Below, one piece after another: positions 33,222 through 40,984 of a DNA stretch of 46,733 nucleotides. Both the position numbers and the translations under genes were made by a program. This DNA is from an uncultured Paracoccaceae bacterium (lineage in GTDB: Bacteria > Pseudomonadota > Alphaproteobacteria > Rhodobacterales > Rhodobacteraceae). The stretch is from contig CALKJA010000198.1 of NCBI GenBank assembly GCA_937995865.1, positions 1 to 46,733 on the forward strand, read 5' to 3'. Within the stretch, counting starts at the first letter, position 1, and every line of letters begins with the position of its first letter. Under the pieces are notes generated by a model. That model saw nothing but the letters and a program-made list of their open reading frames with translations. It made no database searches and had not been told where the DNA came from.

Positions 33222-34469
33222 CTAGATTACGAAATTTGTCAGCGTCTCATCGTCTGTGATGTCATTAAACGCAAAGCCTGCAGCGGTTAGCTGTTTGAAA
33301 AGGCGGTCAAAATTCTGGGCGTTCGTGGTTTCAATACCGATCAAAACAGATCCGAAATTTCGCGCAGATTTCTTAAGATATTCAAAGCGGGCAATGTCAT
33401 CTTCGGGCCCAAGCATGCCCAGAAACTCTTTTAGCGCACCGGGCCGCTGAGGCAGCCGCAGAATCATGTACTTCTTAAGCCCGGAATATCTTTGCGCACG
33501 CTCCTTCACCTCAGGGAGGCGCTCGAAATCGAAATTTCCCCCAGACGTCACGCAAACCACAGTTTTGCCCGCAATACGGGGCCGCAGCGTGTCTAGAACA
33601 TCAATAGAGAGCGCTCCGGCAGGCTCCAGAACGATACCTTCAAGGTTGAGTATTTCCAGAATGGTCGTGCAGATCCGATCCTCTGGCGCAACGATTATGT
33701 TGTCCAAGCTTGTGCCGTTAAGCTCTGTGAACGTCTCAGCGCCGATGCGAGCCACCGCTGCGCCATCCACAAACGTATCAATCCTCGGAAGCGTCACAGG
33801 CTGACCCGCCTTGATCGCAGCAACAAGGCTGGCTCCGCCCTGTGGCTCCACAAAAATCAGCTCAGTTTGAGGGGCGATCTCTCGCAAAAGCTTGGATGCG
33901 CCAGAGCTAAGACCGCCACCACCCACTGGCAGGATCATCATATCTGGCGCGCACCCAAGCTGCGCGAGCACTTCAAGCGTTACCGTTGCCTGACCCTCAA
34001 TCACATCAGGATCATCAAAAGGAGACAGAAAATGCCCGCCTTGTTGGGCGCAAAAATCCTGCGCAGCCGCAAGGCAATCATCAAAGTAATCGCCCACAAG
34101 ACGGACCTCGACCATGCCCTTTCCGAACATTCGGGTTTTTTGGATCTTTTGCTGCGGGGTTGTCACCGGCATGAAAATCACGCCGTGCCGCTGCAAATGT
34201 TGGCACACAAAAGCAACGCCCTGGGCATGGTTGCCCGCGCTCGCACAAACAAAAAGATCCTGATCCGGCGAATGGGCCAGAAACTTGGTCATCGCGTTGA
34301 ACGCACCGCGCAGCTTGTAAGAACGTACCGGGCTCAAATCTTCGCGCTTGAGCCAAATCTCAGCGCCATAAACACCACTAAGATGGTCGTTCTTCTGAAA
34401 CGGCGTTTCAGGGAACAGGTTGCGCATGGCGGAGGCCGCCACACGCACGGATGACTCAAAATTGCTCAT
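33222..34469 (-). CDS. ilvA: Threonine ammonia-lyase (threonine dehydratase)
   Basis: A 415-residue PLP enzyme that converts threonine to 2-oxobutanoate, the first step of isoleucine synthesis. The PLP lysine is Lys52 in RSYKLRGAFNAM and the phosphate loop is VGGGGLSSG near residue 185. A single ACT-like regulatory domain occupies about 330-415 (LRLPQRPGALKEFLGML), which matches the short IlvA form. An upstream in-frame start would add 12 residues outside the family pattern. It lies 39 bases downstream of the membrane protein gene in the same direction. Confidence 0.93.
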   Translation of the reverse strand: MSNFESSVRVAASAMRNLFPETPFQKNDHLSGVYGAEIWLKREDLSPVRSYKLRGAFNAMTKFLAHSPDQDLFVCASAGNHAQGVAFVCQHLQRHGVIFMPVTTPQQKIQKTRMFGKGMVEVRLVGDYFDDCLAAAQDFCAQQGGHFLSPFDDPDVIEGQATVTLEVLAQLGCAPDMMILPVGGGGLSSGASKLLREIAPQTELIFVEPQGGASLVAAIKAGQPVTLPRIDTFVDGAAVARIGAETFTELNGTSLDNIIVAPEDRICTTILEILNLEGIVLEPAGALSIDVLDTLRPRIAGKTVVCVTSGGNFDFERLPEVKERAQRYSGLKKYMILRLPQRPGALKEFLGMLGPEDDIARFEYLKKSARNFGSVLIGIETTNAQNFDRLFKQLTAAGFAFNDITDDETLTNFVI

Positions 34470-34508
34470 GAGTGCCTGCCTGCCCGACAGGCCACGGATA
34501 CGCAAGCG

Positions 34509-35285
34509 TCAGGTCAAATCACGACCTTCAACCGCGACGCCGTAGATCGTCGTTGCAAGGCTGACCGACAACAGCGTCGAAATCAAACCAGCCGCGGCAG
34601 ATGCAATGATCAGCAGGATGGTTGAGAAGAAGAAGACGCTCGCGATCAGCTGAAGCGCAACGGTAAACGCCCCCACAATCAACGCGGCCCACAGAATCGA
34701 AAGACCCAGCGGACCGGTCAGGGTCCACGCTTCTTTCACGCCCATCTTACGGCCAATCGAAGCGGCGGGCAGGATCATGGACCACCGCGTGAACAGCCAA
34801 ATTGCGAAGAGCACAAAAACAACGGTGAACGCGGATATTACCGCGATTACGCCAGCAGAAGGCTCCTGCCCTCCACCAACTGCCGCCACACCAGCTGCCA
34901 GAATACCGAACGGCAATGAAATTGCGATCATAAGTACAAAAAGCAGGATCAGCCGACCAATATACATAAAGACCTCAGCCTTGCGGAATGCCGGGGCGTA
35001 GCCGGTTGGGTACTCCTCAGCCAAAACAAACCGGTGCCACCCAACAGCAAGCCAAGCCCCGAAAACAAGCGAGGCAATAAGGATAGTAAATTGGATCACA
35101 AATACACTGCCGCCGCGTTGCATGAGAACTTCGGGCGATGATGCATCTATCGTGCCCAACAGCAAAAACGGCACGGCAAGCGATACCGCTTGAATAAGAA
35201 TGAACGGCACAAGGCTAAGTTTAAGCGCGTCGGAGAAATTGGAAAACAGCATGCGGAACGCGTGGCTGACCATCTTAAATGACAT
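34509..35285 (-). CDS. Multi-pass membrane protein of unknown function
   Basis: A 258-residue integral membrane protein with about six hydrophobic helices (for example LSLVPFILIQAVSLAVPFLLL, FTILIASLVFGAWLAVGW, LILLFVLMIAISLPFG, VISAFTVVFVLFAIWLF). The opening AFRMLFSNFSDALKLSLVPF resembles proteins annotated only as YIP1-like or membrane proteins of unknown function in Rhodobacterales. No catalytic motif is visible. It precedes ilvA and may be co-transcribed with it; it is divergent from argG across 114 bases. Confidence 0.85.
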   Translation of the reverse strand: MSFKMVSHAFRMLFSNFSDALKLSLVPFILIQAVSLAVPFLLLGTIDASSPEVLMQRGGSVFVIQFTILIASLVFGAWLAVGWHRFVLAEEYPTGYAPAFRKAEVFMYIGRLILLFVLMIAISLPFGILAAGVAAVGGGQEPSAGVIAVISAFTVVFVLFAIWLFTRWSMILPAASIGRKMGVKEAWTLTGPLGLSILWAALIVGAFTVALQLIASVFFFSTILLIIASAAAGLISTLLSVSLATTIYGVAVEGRDLT

Positions 35286-35399
35286 GGTGAATTCTTTCTA
35301 AGCGATTGGATATAAGCCGTGCCGCTTTCTAGCCCATCTTGCCGCCCCGTTCAAAACCCGATAACCGCCCCGTGAACCCAAAAAACGCGGGAGTGTTCC

Positions 35400-36620
35400 A
35401 TGTCTGCACCAAAGAAAGTCGTTCTGGCCTATTCTGGAGGTCTTGATACGTCGATCATTCTGAAATGGTTGCAAACGGAATACGGCTGCGAAGTGGTGAC
35501 GTTCACGGCCGATCTTGGCCAAGGCGAAGAGCTTGAGCCAGCGCGCAAGAAAGCAGAGCTTATGGGCGCGTCCTCGATCTATATCGAAGACCTCCGCGAA
35601 GAGTTCATCCGCGATTTTGTGTTCCCGATGTTCCGCGCAAATGCGCTGTATGAGGGCCTGTATCTGCTAGGCACATCTATCGCGCGCCCGTTGATTTCCA
35701 AACGGTTGGTTGAGATTGCCGCCGCCGAAGGCGCGGATGCGGTCAGCCACGGTGCAACCGGCAAAGGCAATGATCAGGTGCGGTTCGAACTGGCGGCCTA
35801 TGCCCTCAACCCTGATATCAAAGTAATCGCGCCTTGGCGGGAATGGGATCTGTCCTCGCGGACCCGGCTTCTGGAGTTTGCTGAAAAGAACCAAATTCCG
35901 ATCGCCAAAGACAAACGCGGCGAAGCGCCGTTTTCGGTGGATGCAAACTTGCTGCATACCTCGTCCGAGGGCAAAGTGTTGGAAGATCCCGGGCAAGAAG
36001 CACCGGACTATGTCTATCAGCGTACCGTCGCCCCTGAAGACGCACCTGAAACGCCCGAAATGGTGGAAGTCACATTCGAGCGCGGCGATGCCGTGGCCAT
36101 TAACGGCGAAGCAATGAGCCCGGCCACGATCCTGACCAAACTCAACGAATTGGGCGGCAAGCATGGTGTGGGGCGCCTTGATCTGGTGGAAAACCGCTTT
36201 GTTGGCATGAAATCCCGCGGCATCTATGAAACGCCGGGCGGCACCGTCCTGCTGGAAGCGCATCGCGGCATCGAACAAATTACGCTTGATAGTGGCGCGG
36301 GCCACCTCAAAGACAGCATCATGCCGCGTTACGCAGAGCTGATCTATAACGGGTTCTGGTTCTCACCCGAACGCGAAATGATGCAGGCGCTGATCGACAA
36401 GAGCCAGGAGCATGTAAGCGGCACCGTTCGGGTGAAGCTTTACAAAGGCTCAGCCACCACCGTAGCCCGCTGGTCAGACCATTCGCTTTATTCCGAAGCA
36501 CATGTAACCTTTGAGGATGACGCCGGTGCCTACGATCAGGAAGACGCCGCAGGCTTCATCCAGCTCAACGCGTTGCGCCTGAAGTTGCTGGCCGCACGGG
36601 ATCGCCGCTTAGAAAAATAG
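35400..36620 (+). CDS. argG: Argininosuccinate synthase
   Basis: A 406-residue enzyme that joins citrulline and aspartate using ATP in arginine synthesis. The ATP pyrophosphatase loop [16 protein letters not shown] is at residues 9-24, and the [13 protein letters not shown] segment near residue 118 is the second signature. Length is typical. GGGAG lies six bases before the ATG. It stands alone, with a possible terminator 35 bases downstream. Confidence 0.97.
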   Translation: MSAPKKVVLAYSGGLDTSIILKWLQTEYGCEVVTFTADLGQGEELEPARKKAELMGASSIYIEDLREEFIRDFVFPMFRANALYEGLYLLGTSIARPLISKRLVEIAAAEGADAVSHGATGKGNDQVRFELAAYALNPDIKVIAPWREWDLSSRTRLLEFAEKNQIPIAKDKRGEAPFSVDANLLHTSSEGKVLEDPGQEAPDYVYQRTVAPEDAPETPEMVEVTFERGDAVAINGEAMSPATILTKLNELGGKHGVGRLDLVENRFVGMKSRGIYETPGGTVLLEAHRGIEQITLDSGAGHLKDSIMPRYAELIYNGFWFSPEREMMQALIDKSQEHVSGTVRVKLYKGSATTVARWSDHSLYSEAHVTFEDDAGAYDQEDAAGFIQLNALRLKLLAARDRRLEK

Positions 36621-36652
36621 GCTCTAAACAGGCCCAATCCTATGACCCGCTC

Positions 36653-36694
36653 AAAGGGCATTCCCTCTCCTTTTGCAGAGAGCGATACCCTTTT
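36653..36694 (+). terminator. Possible terminator after argG
   Basis: Outer arms AAAGGG and CCCTTT, inner arms CTCTC and GAGAG, separated by an internal loop, end in CCCTTTT. The stem is imperfect, so this is a weak call. Confidence 0.35.
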
Positions 36695-36774
36695 GCCTGC
36701 GAAGTGATCCAGCGTCACGATTGCTTAACTTGCCTCAGCCACATACCGCGGTGAGGCATCAAAAAGGATCACCT

Positions 36775-37059
36775 ATGCTCACCGAGATCACAGACAAGCT
36801 GAACCGGGGGCTACAAAAAGTATCCCTTGAAGACACGCTCAAGTTCGATTGTGGGGGGGACGGCATCATTGTTCTGGCCGATGGTCAGGCAACAAATGCG
36901 GACCAAGACACGGACTGCACGATCCGCATCTCGGAATCGAACCTGTCAAAACTGATCGCTGGTGATCTAAACCCAATGACCGCCTTTGCGATGGGTAAGA
37001 TCAAAGTTTCGGGCGATATGTCTGTAGCGATGAAGCTGGGTCAGTTGCTCAAAGGCTAA
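36775..37059 (+). CDS. SCP2 sterol-binding domain protein, single small domain
   Basis: A 94-residue protein that is one SCP2 (sterol carrier protein 2-like) domain from end to end: TDCTIRISESNLSKLIAGDLNPMTAFAMGKIKVSGDM is the family core, here cited in two parts around residue 50-85. Such domains bind lipids or acyl-CoA in a hydrophobic tunnel. AAAGGATCACCT before the inner ATG supports this start; the frame is open 34 codons upstream without a ribosome site. Its stop overlaps that of the next gene, which is on the other strand, by a few bases. Function in bacteria is unproven. Confidence 0.88.
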   Translation: MLTEITDKLNRGLQKVSLEDTLKFDCGGDGIIVLADGQATNADQDTDCTIRISESNLSKLIAGDLNPMTAFAMGKIKVSGDMSVAMKLGQLLKG

Positions 37060-37490
37060 TCGTTGGATTGATCCTCAGACGGTTCGGGCATTTCAGCCTC
37101 TTGCGTCCAATGATCCATCTTCTTTGCGATTGATTTGAGCCCATCCGCAGAGGGCTGGATGGGCGCTGCTTTCGCTGCGCTGCTCATAAATGCCGAAGTG
37201 CGGAAAAGCGGCGCCAGAACACGCGCCGCCCCGCTGGCCGCGGGCGCAGAGGTTATCCCTTTGGCGTGTAACCGCGCCATGAGGGTAACAGATTGGGCAG
37301 TGGAAACCTTGATACTCTTTACTAAAACACCCGCTGACACACTTGACCGCGCTCGAGCGGTTGCCACAGCCCAAGCATACTGCCCGGGTGTGACAACCGC
37401 CGCCTGAGTGGAGGCGGCAAACATGCTTGCAGGGGCAGAAACAACACTGACCGCAGCAAGGCTGGAACTCATAAACTCTCTACGCTTCAT
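37056..37490 (-). CDS. Tat-exported small protein of unknown function
   Basis: A 144-residue protein. The N-terminus MKRREFMSSSLAAVSVVSAPASMFAA has twin arginines and a hydrophobic run ending at an alanine-rich cleavage site, so Tat export to the periplasm is likely. The mature part is rich in alanine, serine and basic residues (ATARARSSVSAGVLVKSIKV) and ends in an acidic tail (EAEMPEPSEDQSND). No known domain is recognised and no ribosome site is obvious. The signal makes a real gene likely, but it could be a remnant. No neighbour suggests a role. Confidence 0.6.
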   Translation of the reverse strand: MKRREFMSSSLAAVSVVSAPASMFAASTQAAVVTPGQYAWAVATARARSSVSAGVLVKSIKVSTAQSVTLMARLHAKGITSAPAASGAARVLAPLFRTSAFMSSAAKAAPIQPSADGLKSIAKKMDHWTQEAEMPEPSEDQSND

Positions 37491-37712
37491 GGGTTGTATA
37501 TCGGTACATGACAGCTTTTTTCATGGGGAAAGGCGGCCGCAGTTTTCCCCGCACCCTAGAGTTGTCACCGATTCAAACGTTTGGATTTGAGTAAGGTTTG
37601 CACCGGACGGTCCAGTGCAGGAAATCATATGTATGGTTTGTGCATCGGATGTGTACGGGTTGTGTATGTGGCGCTAACGCAACTGTTGCGCCGCCCGGTT
37701 CTCAAGCCCGCG

Positions 37713-38414
37713 TTAACCAATGCGCAGTGATTTCGCGCGCATCTCTTCGTAACTGGTAAGCGCGTCGTGGATCATTGGCGCAAAATCAGATGGCACATCA
37801 GGGATAGGACCTTCGGCGCTGTCAAATCCCGTTGAGCGGTGAACAGCGTCATACCAATGCGGTGCCCAAGCGCCATCGAATGGTCTTGGTCCTGCATCCC
37901 AAAGCAGCATTGCCGGATCAAAAGGAAGGCCCAACGCCGCGCAAAGGGCTGACAAAGCGGCTTTTGGATCCCGGCGGATATCGGTGCTGTCAATGACAAT
38001 AGGGTCCTTAACCGCTTGATAAATCGCGTCAATCATCGTGAATCCAAGATCCTCGGCCGTGGGAGCCTCGCGCTTGCGCAAGTAGCTGGCCAATACCCGC
38101 GCGGGATGGCGGATCAAGATGACATTGCGAACATCTTTGGCCCAATCCATTGGAAAGCTGGGCAGCATGTGATGTGCCATATATTTCTCATATTGGTGCG
38201 GCGTATCAAAGCGCCGCAACCCATCAGGGACGCGGGCGGGATCACACTCCATCGCGTCCATAGTCTCTTGGCCCAAAGGGTGCTCGATTTGGGAAACCTT
38301 AAGAAATGCGCCGTAAAAAGGCTCATCCACGGCAGTCATATCTGCACGATTACCAAAGCTATACATAAGCGCCGTCGATAGATTCCGCGGCCCTGACCAA
38401 ACAGCGACCCTCAT
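37713..38414 (-). CDS. Sulfotransferase family protein (P-loop)
   Basis: A 233-residue protein with the 5' phosphosulfate-binding start AVWSGPRNLSTALMYSFGNR at residues 4-23 and the ILIRHPARVLASYLR segment (about 98-112), which is the 3' phosphate-binding element of sulfotransferases. A catalytic base is not identifiable. Its ATG overlaps the stop of the class IV aminotransferase gene by four bases (ATGA), so the two are coupled. Plant BCAT-like proteins, as I recall, join a similar P-loop domain to a class IV aminotransferase in one chain. Substrate unknown; PAPS-dependent sulfation is assumed from the family only. Confidence 0.85.
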   Translation of the reverse strand: MRVAVWSGPRNLSTALMYSFGNRADMTAVDEPFYGAFLKVSQIEHPLGQETMDAMECDPARVPDGLRRFDTPHQYEKYMAHHMLPSFPMDWAKDVRNVILIRHPARVLASYLRKREAPTAEDLGFTMIDAIYQAVKDPIVIDSTDIRRDPKAALSALCAALGLPFDPAMLLWDAGPRPFDGAWAPHWYDAVHRSTGFDSAEGPIPDVPSDFAPMIHDALTSYEEMRAKSLRIG

Positions 38415-39316
38415 GCGCAGTCCTTTGCTATTAACGATTTGTAAAGGTTTCGAAGCCTCTCCGTCATGGGGCCCATTTCACCGCGTCCGATTTGCCGCCC
38501 ATCAATCTCGGACACCGGCGTTTGTGCTCCGAATGTTCCGGTGAGAAAGGCTTCATCCGCACCATAGGTATCCACAAGCGAATAGTTGCGTTCATAAACC
38601 GGGATTCCATCGGCACGACACAGATCAATCACCTTTTGCCGGGTGATCCCATTCATGCAGTAATCCCCTGTTGAGGTCCAAACTGCCCCGTTTCTTACAA
38701 TGAAAAAGTTACAGGCATTGGTCGTATTCACGAACCCATGAACATCCAGCATCAACGCTTCGTCCGCGCCAGCCTTTTCCGCAGCAATACACGCAAGGAT
38801 GCAATTGAGCTTGGAGTGAGAGTTCAGTTTCGGATCCTGTGTCATCGGCAACCCACGCTGATGCGGCACAGTTGCCAGACGAATAGGGCGCGGGATCTTG
38901 GGCTTGGAATGCTCCATAATGATCACCATTGTCGGCCCGGATCGGGAAAGGGCCGGGTGCTGAAAGGGGCGGATCTTAACGCCACGTGTGACCATCAATC
39001 TGGCATGGGCATCTGTGTGCATTTCATTGGCCAAACGCGTGTTTTCTAAGGCTTCACGCACCCCGGCGCGATCCAAATGCAGCTCAAGATCAATCGCTTT
39101 CGCGGCTTCAAACAGCCGGTCCAGATGCTCCTCCACAAAGGCCCAGCGCCCGTTGTAAAGCCGCAGCCCCTCCCACACGCCATCGCCCAGCATAAAGCCA
39201 CTGTCATAAACGCTAACCCGCGCTTGATCCTTGGGAACAATCGCGCCATCCAAATAGATCAGGATGTCTTCGTTGCGGGTGTCTTCATCGGCTTGGTGAG
39301 TTGTAATTTTGTCCAT
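38411..39316 (-). CDS. PLP-dependent class IV aminotransferase (BCAT/D-amino-acid transaminase-like)
   Basis: A 301-residue fold-type IV PLP enzyme. The opening IYLDGAIVPKDQARVSVYDSGFMLGDGVWEGLR, given here in part, is typical of the fold, and EALMLDVHGFVNTTNACNFF near residue 195 with NGITRQKVIDLC near 235 are the other signatures. The family includes branched-chain and D-amino acid transaminases and 4-amino-4-deoxychorismate lyase. A TTG start 12 codons earlier is possible; the ATG is favoured. Because it is fused in reading order to the sulfotransferase gene, its substrate may be a compound that is then sulfated, but this is inference. Divergent from msrA. Confidence 0.88.
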   Translation of the reverse strand: MDKITTHQADEDTRNEDILIYLDGAIVPKDQARVSVYDSGFMLGDGVWEGLRLYNGRWAFVEEHLDRLFEAAKAIDLELHLDRAGVREALENTRLANEMHTDAHARLMVTRGVKIRPFQHPALSRSGPTMVIIMEHSKPKIPRPIRLATVPHQRGLPMTQDPKLNSHSKLNCILACIAAEKAGADEALMLDVHGFVNTTNACNFFIVRNGAVWTSTGDYCMNGITRQKVIDLCRADGIPVYERNYSLVDTYGADEAFLTGTFGAQTPVSEIDGRQIGRGEMGPMTERLRNLYKSLIAKDCA

Positions 39317-39440
39317 GGTTCTGAGGTTTGACGTGTGGATCAAAACTTTCAAGCGGTAACTTGGGCGTGACCTCCCGGCCCCGTGAATTCCTATTTCAAC
39401 GCATACAGCGTTAACGTGGATTCAACGACAGGAGGCATTC

Positions 39441-40103
39441 ATGCTGAACCCAACACATCAACCCCGTCCCTTCCTTGCGGCGCTGGCCATTGGCATTGCC
39501 GTACTCTTGCAAACCGCACAGGCCCATGCCCGAGACGTGCAAACCGTCATCCTTGCTGGCGGCTGTTTCTGGTGCATCGAATCCGATTTTGAGAAAGTCA
39601 AAGGCGTGCTTGGCGTCAAAAGCGGCTTCTCTGGTGGATCGGTTTCTAACCCCACCTATAAGCAAGTCACATCCGGCGGCACCGGCCACTACGAAGTTGT
39701 CGAGGTCCGTTATGACGCCGATCGCGTTTCTTTGGACTCTCTGCTCAGCGCGTTCTTCCGCTCTATTGATCCAACGGATGCGGGCGGCCAATTCTGTGAC
39801 CGGGGGGATAGCTACCGCTCTGCGATCTTCTATGGCTCAGCATCGGAAAAGGCTGTGGCGGAGCAAGTGAAAGCAAGCGCTCAATCCGCGCTGGGGCGCA
39901 ACATTGTCACCCCAATCCTGCCGAAAAAGCCCTTCTATGCGGCCGACGAGTACCATCAGGATTACTATAAAAAGGATGAAATCATCCTCACCCGCTTCGG
40001 GCCACGCTCCAAGGCAGAAGCCTATAAGCGCTATCGTGCAGCATGTGGCCGCGACGACCGCGTGAAACAGCTTTGGGGCAGCCAGGCCGCATTCACACAC
40101 TAA
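39441..40103 (+). CDS. msrA: Exported peptide-methionine (S)-S-oxide reductase
   Basis: A 220-residue MsrA with an N-terminal signal peptide (cleaved after about residue 30, QAHA), so it repairs oxidised methionines in the periplasm. The catalytic cysteine is Cys42 in [11 protein letters not shown]. The [15 protein letters not shown] and DQ-type core follow, with a resolving cysteine near the C-terminus (AACGRDD). ACAGGAGGCATTC before the ATG is a strong ribosome site. The last bases overlap the convergent ribokinase gene. Confidence 0.94.
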   Translation: MLNPTHQPRPFLAALAIGIAVLLQTAQAHARDVQTVILAGGCFWCIESDFEKVKGVLGVKSGFSGGSVSNPTYKQVTSGGTGHYEVVEVRYDADRVSLDSLLSAFFRSIDPTDAGGQFCDRGDSYRSAIFYGSASEKAVAEQVKASAQSALGRNIVTPILPKKPFYAADEYHQDYYKKDEIILTRFGPRSKAEAYKRYRAACGRDDRVKQLWGSQAAFTH

Positions 40104-40984
40104 GTGCGGGTCTGCTTACAAAACGCGTTAACTTCATCGCGGCTCGGAATGGCGTCTGCTGTTCCGGGCCGTGTGACTTTGAGCGCACCTGCCCCTGCGG
40201 CCAGCGCCAAAGCATCAACCGTTGAAAGGCCCTGATCAAGACCACCAACAAAAAAACCGAGAAACGTATCGCCGGCGCCTGTGGTGTCCACTGGTGTTAC
40301 GGGCACGGCATCCGCATGGCTGGTCTGTTTGGTAGTCAGGTCGATGTAATCGGCACCGTCGGCGCCGCGTGTTATGACGATACCTTGCACGGGTAGCTCT
40401 GCAATCGGTTTACCGAAAGCCGCTTCAAGCTGCTGTGCCTCAACATCATTCACGACAATCACATCAACAAACGGCAGCACCGCACGCACGGCATCCGCAT
40501 CAAAAGGTGCAGCGGAGTAAATCACCTCTAATCCCTGTGCCTTAGCGGCTTTTGCGGCCTCAGGCTGGTGAGACGTTTCGTTTTGCAAGATCAGACGATC
40601 GCCGGGTTTTGCCTCGGCCAAGGCGGCCTCTATCGCTTTGGTAGACTGGATGAGATTTGCGCCAGAATAGATGATGATCGCATTCTCACCATCTGAAGCG
40701 ACTGAAATAATCGCATGGGCTGTTGGTGCGTCCACGGTTTTAATATGCCGGACATCAACGCCAAGATCTTGCATGCGATCCACGGCCCAAGCGCCATCCG
40801 TGCCGACCGCGCCAATATGGATCACATTAGCACCAGCCTGAGCCGCTGCGACGGATTGGTTCGCGCCTTTGCCCCCCAAACCAATTTTGTGGTCGGTGGC
40901 TGCCAATGTTTCACCCGGTGCCACGATGTGTGGCACCGAATAGAAATGATCGGCGTTGATTGAGCCTAAGCAGAATATTGTCAT
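40100..40984 (-). CDS. rbsK: PfkB-family ribokinase
   Basis: A 294-residue sugar kinase. The substrate-side motif [18 protein letters not shown] is at about residues 36-53 and the ATP-side signature [17 protein letters not shown] near 237 carries the catalytic aspartate. It most likely phosphorylates ribose, but other PfkB sugar or nucleoside substrates cannot be excluded. Its start overlaps the stop of the malic enzyme gene by four bases (ATGA), an unusual coupling as no ribose transporter is nearby. Confidence 0.9.
   Translation of the reverse strand: MTIFCLGSINADHFYSVPHIVAPGETLAATDHKIGLGGKGANQSVAAAQAGANVIHIGAVGTDGAWAVDRMQDLGVDVRHIKTVDAPTAHAIISVASDGENAIIIYSGANLIQSTKAIEAALAEAKPGDRLILQNETSHQPEAAKAAKAQGLEVIYSAAPFDADAVRAVLPFVDVIVVNDVEAQQLEAAFGKPIAELPVQGIVITRGADGADYIDLTTKQTSHADAVPVTPVDTTGAGDTFLGFFVGGLDQGLSTVDALALAAGAGALKVTRPGTADAIPSRDEVNAFCKQTRT

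Noticed and set aside
36653-36774. Riboswitch or leader upstream of the SCP2 gene
   Set aside because: The stem in this region is better explained as a weak argG terminator, and no known aptamer pattern was seen.
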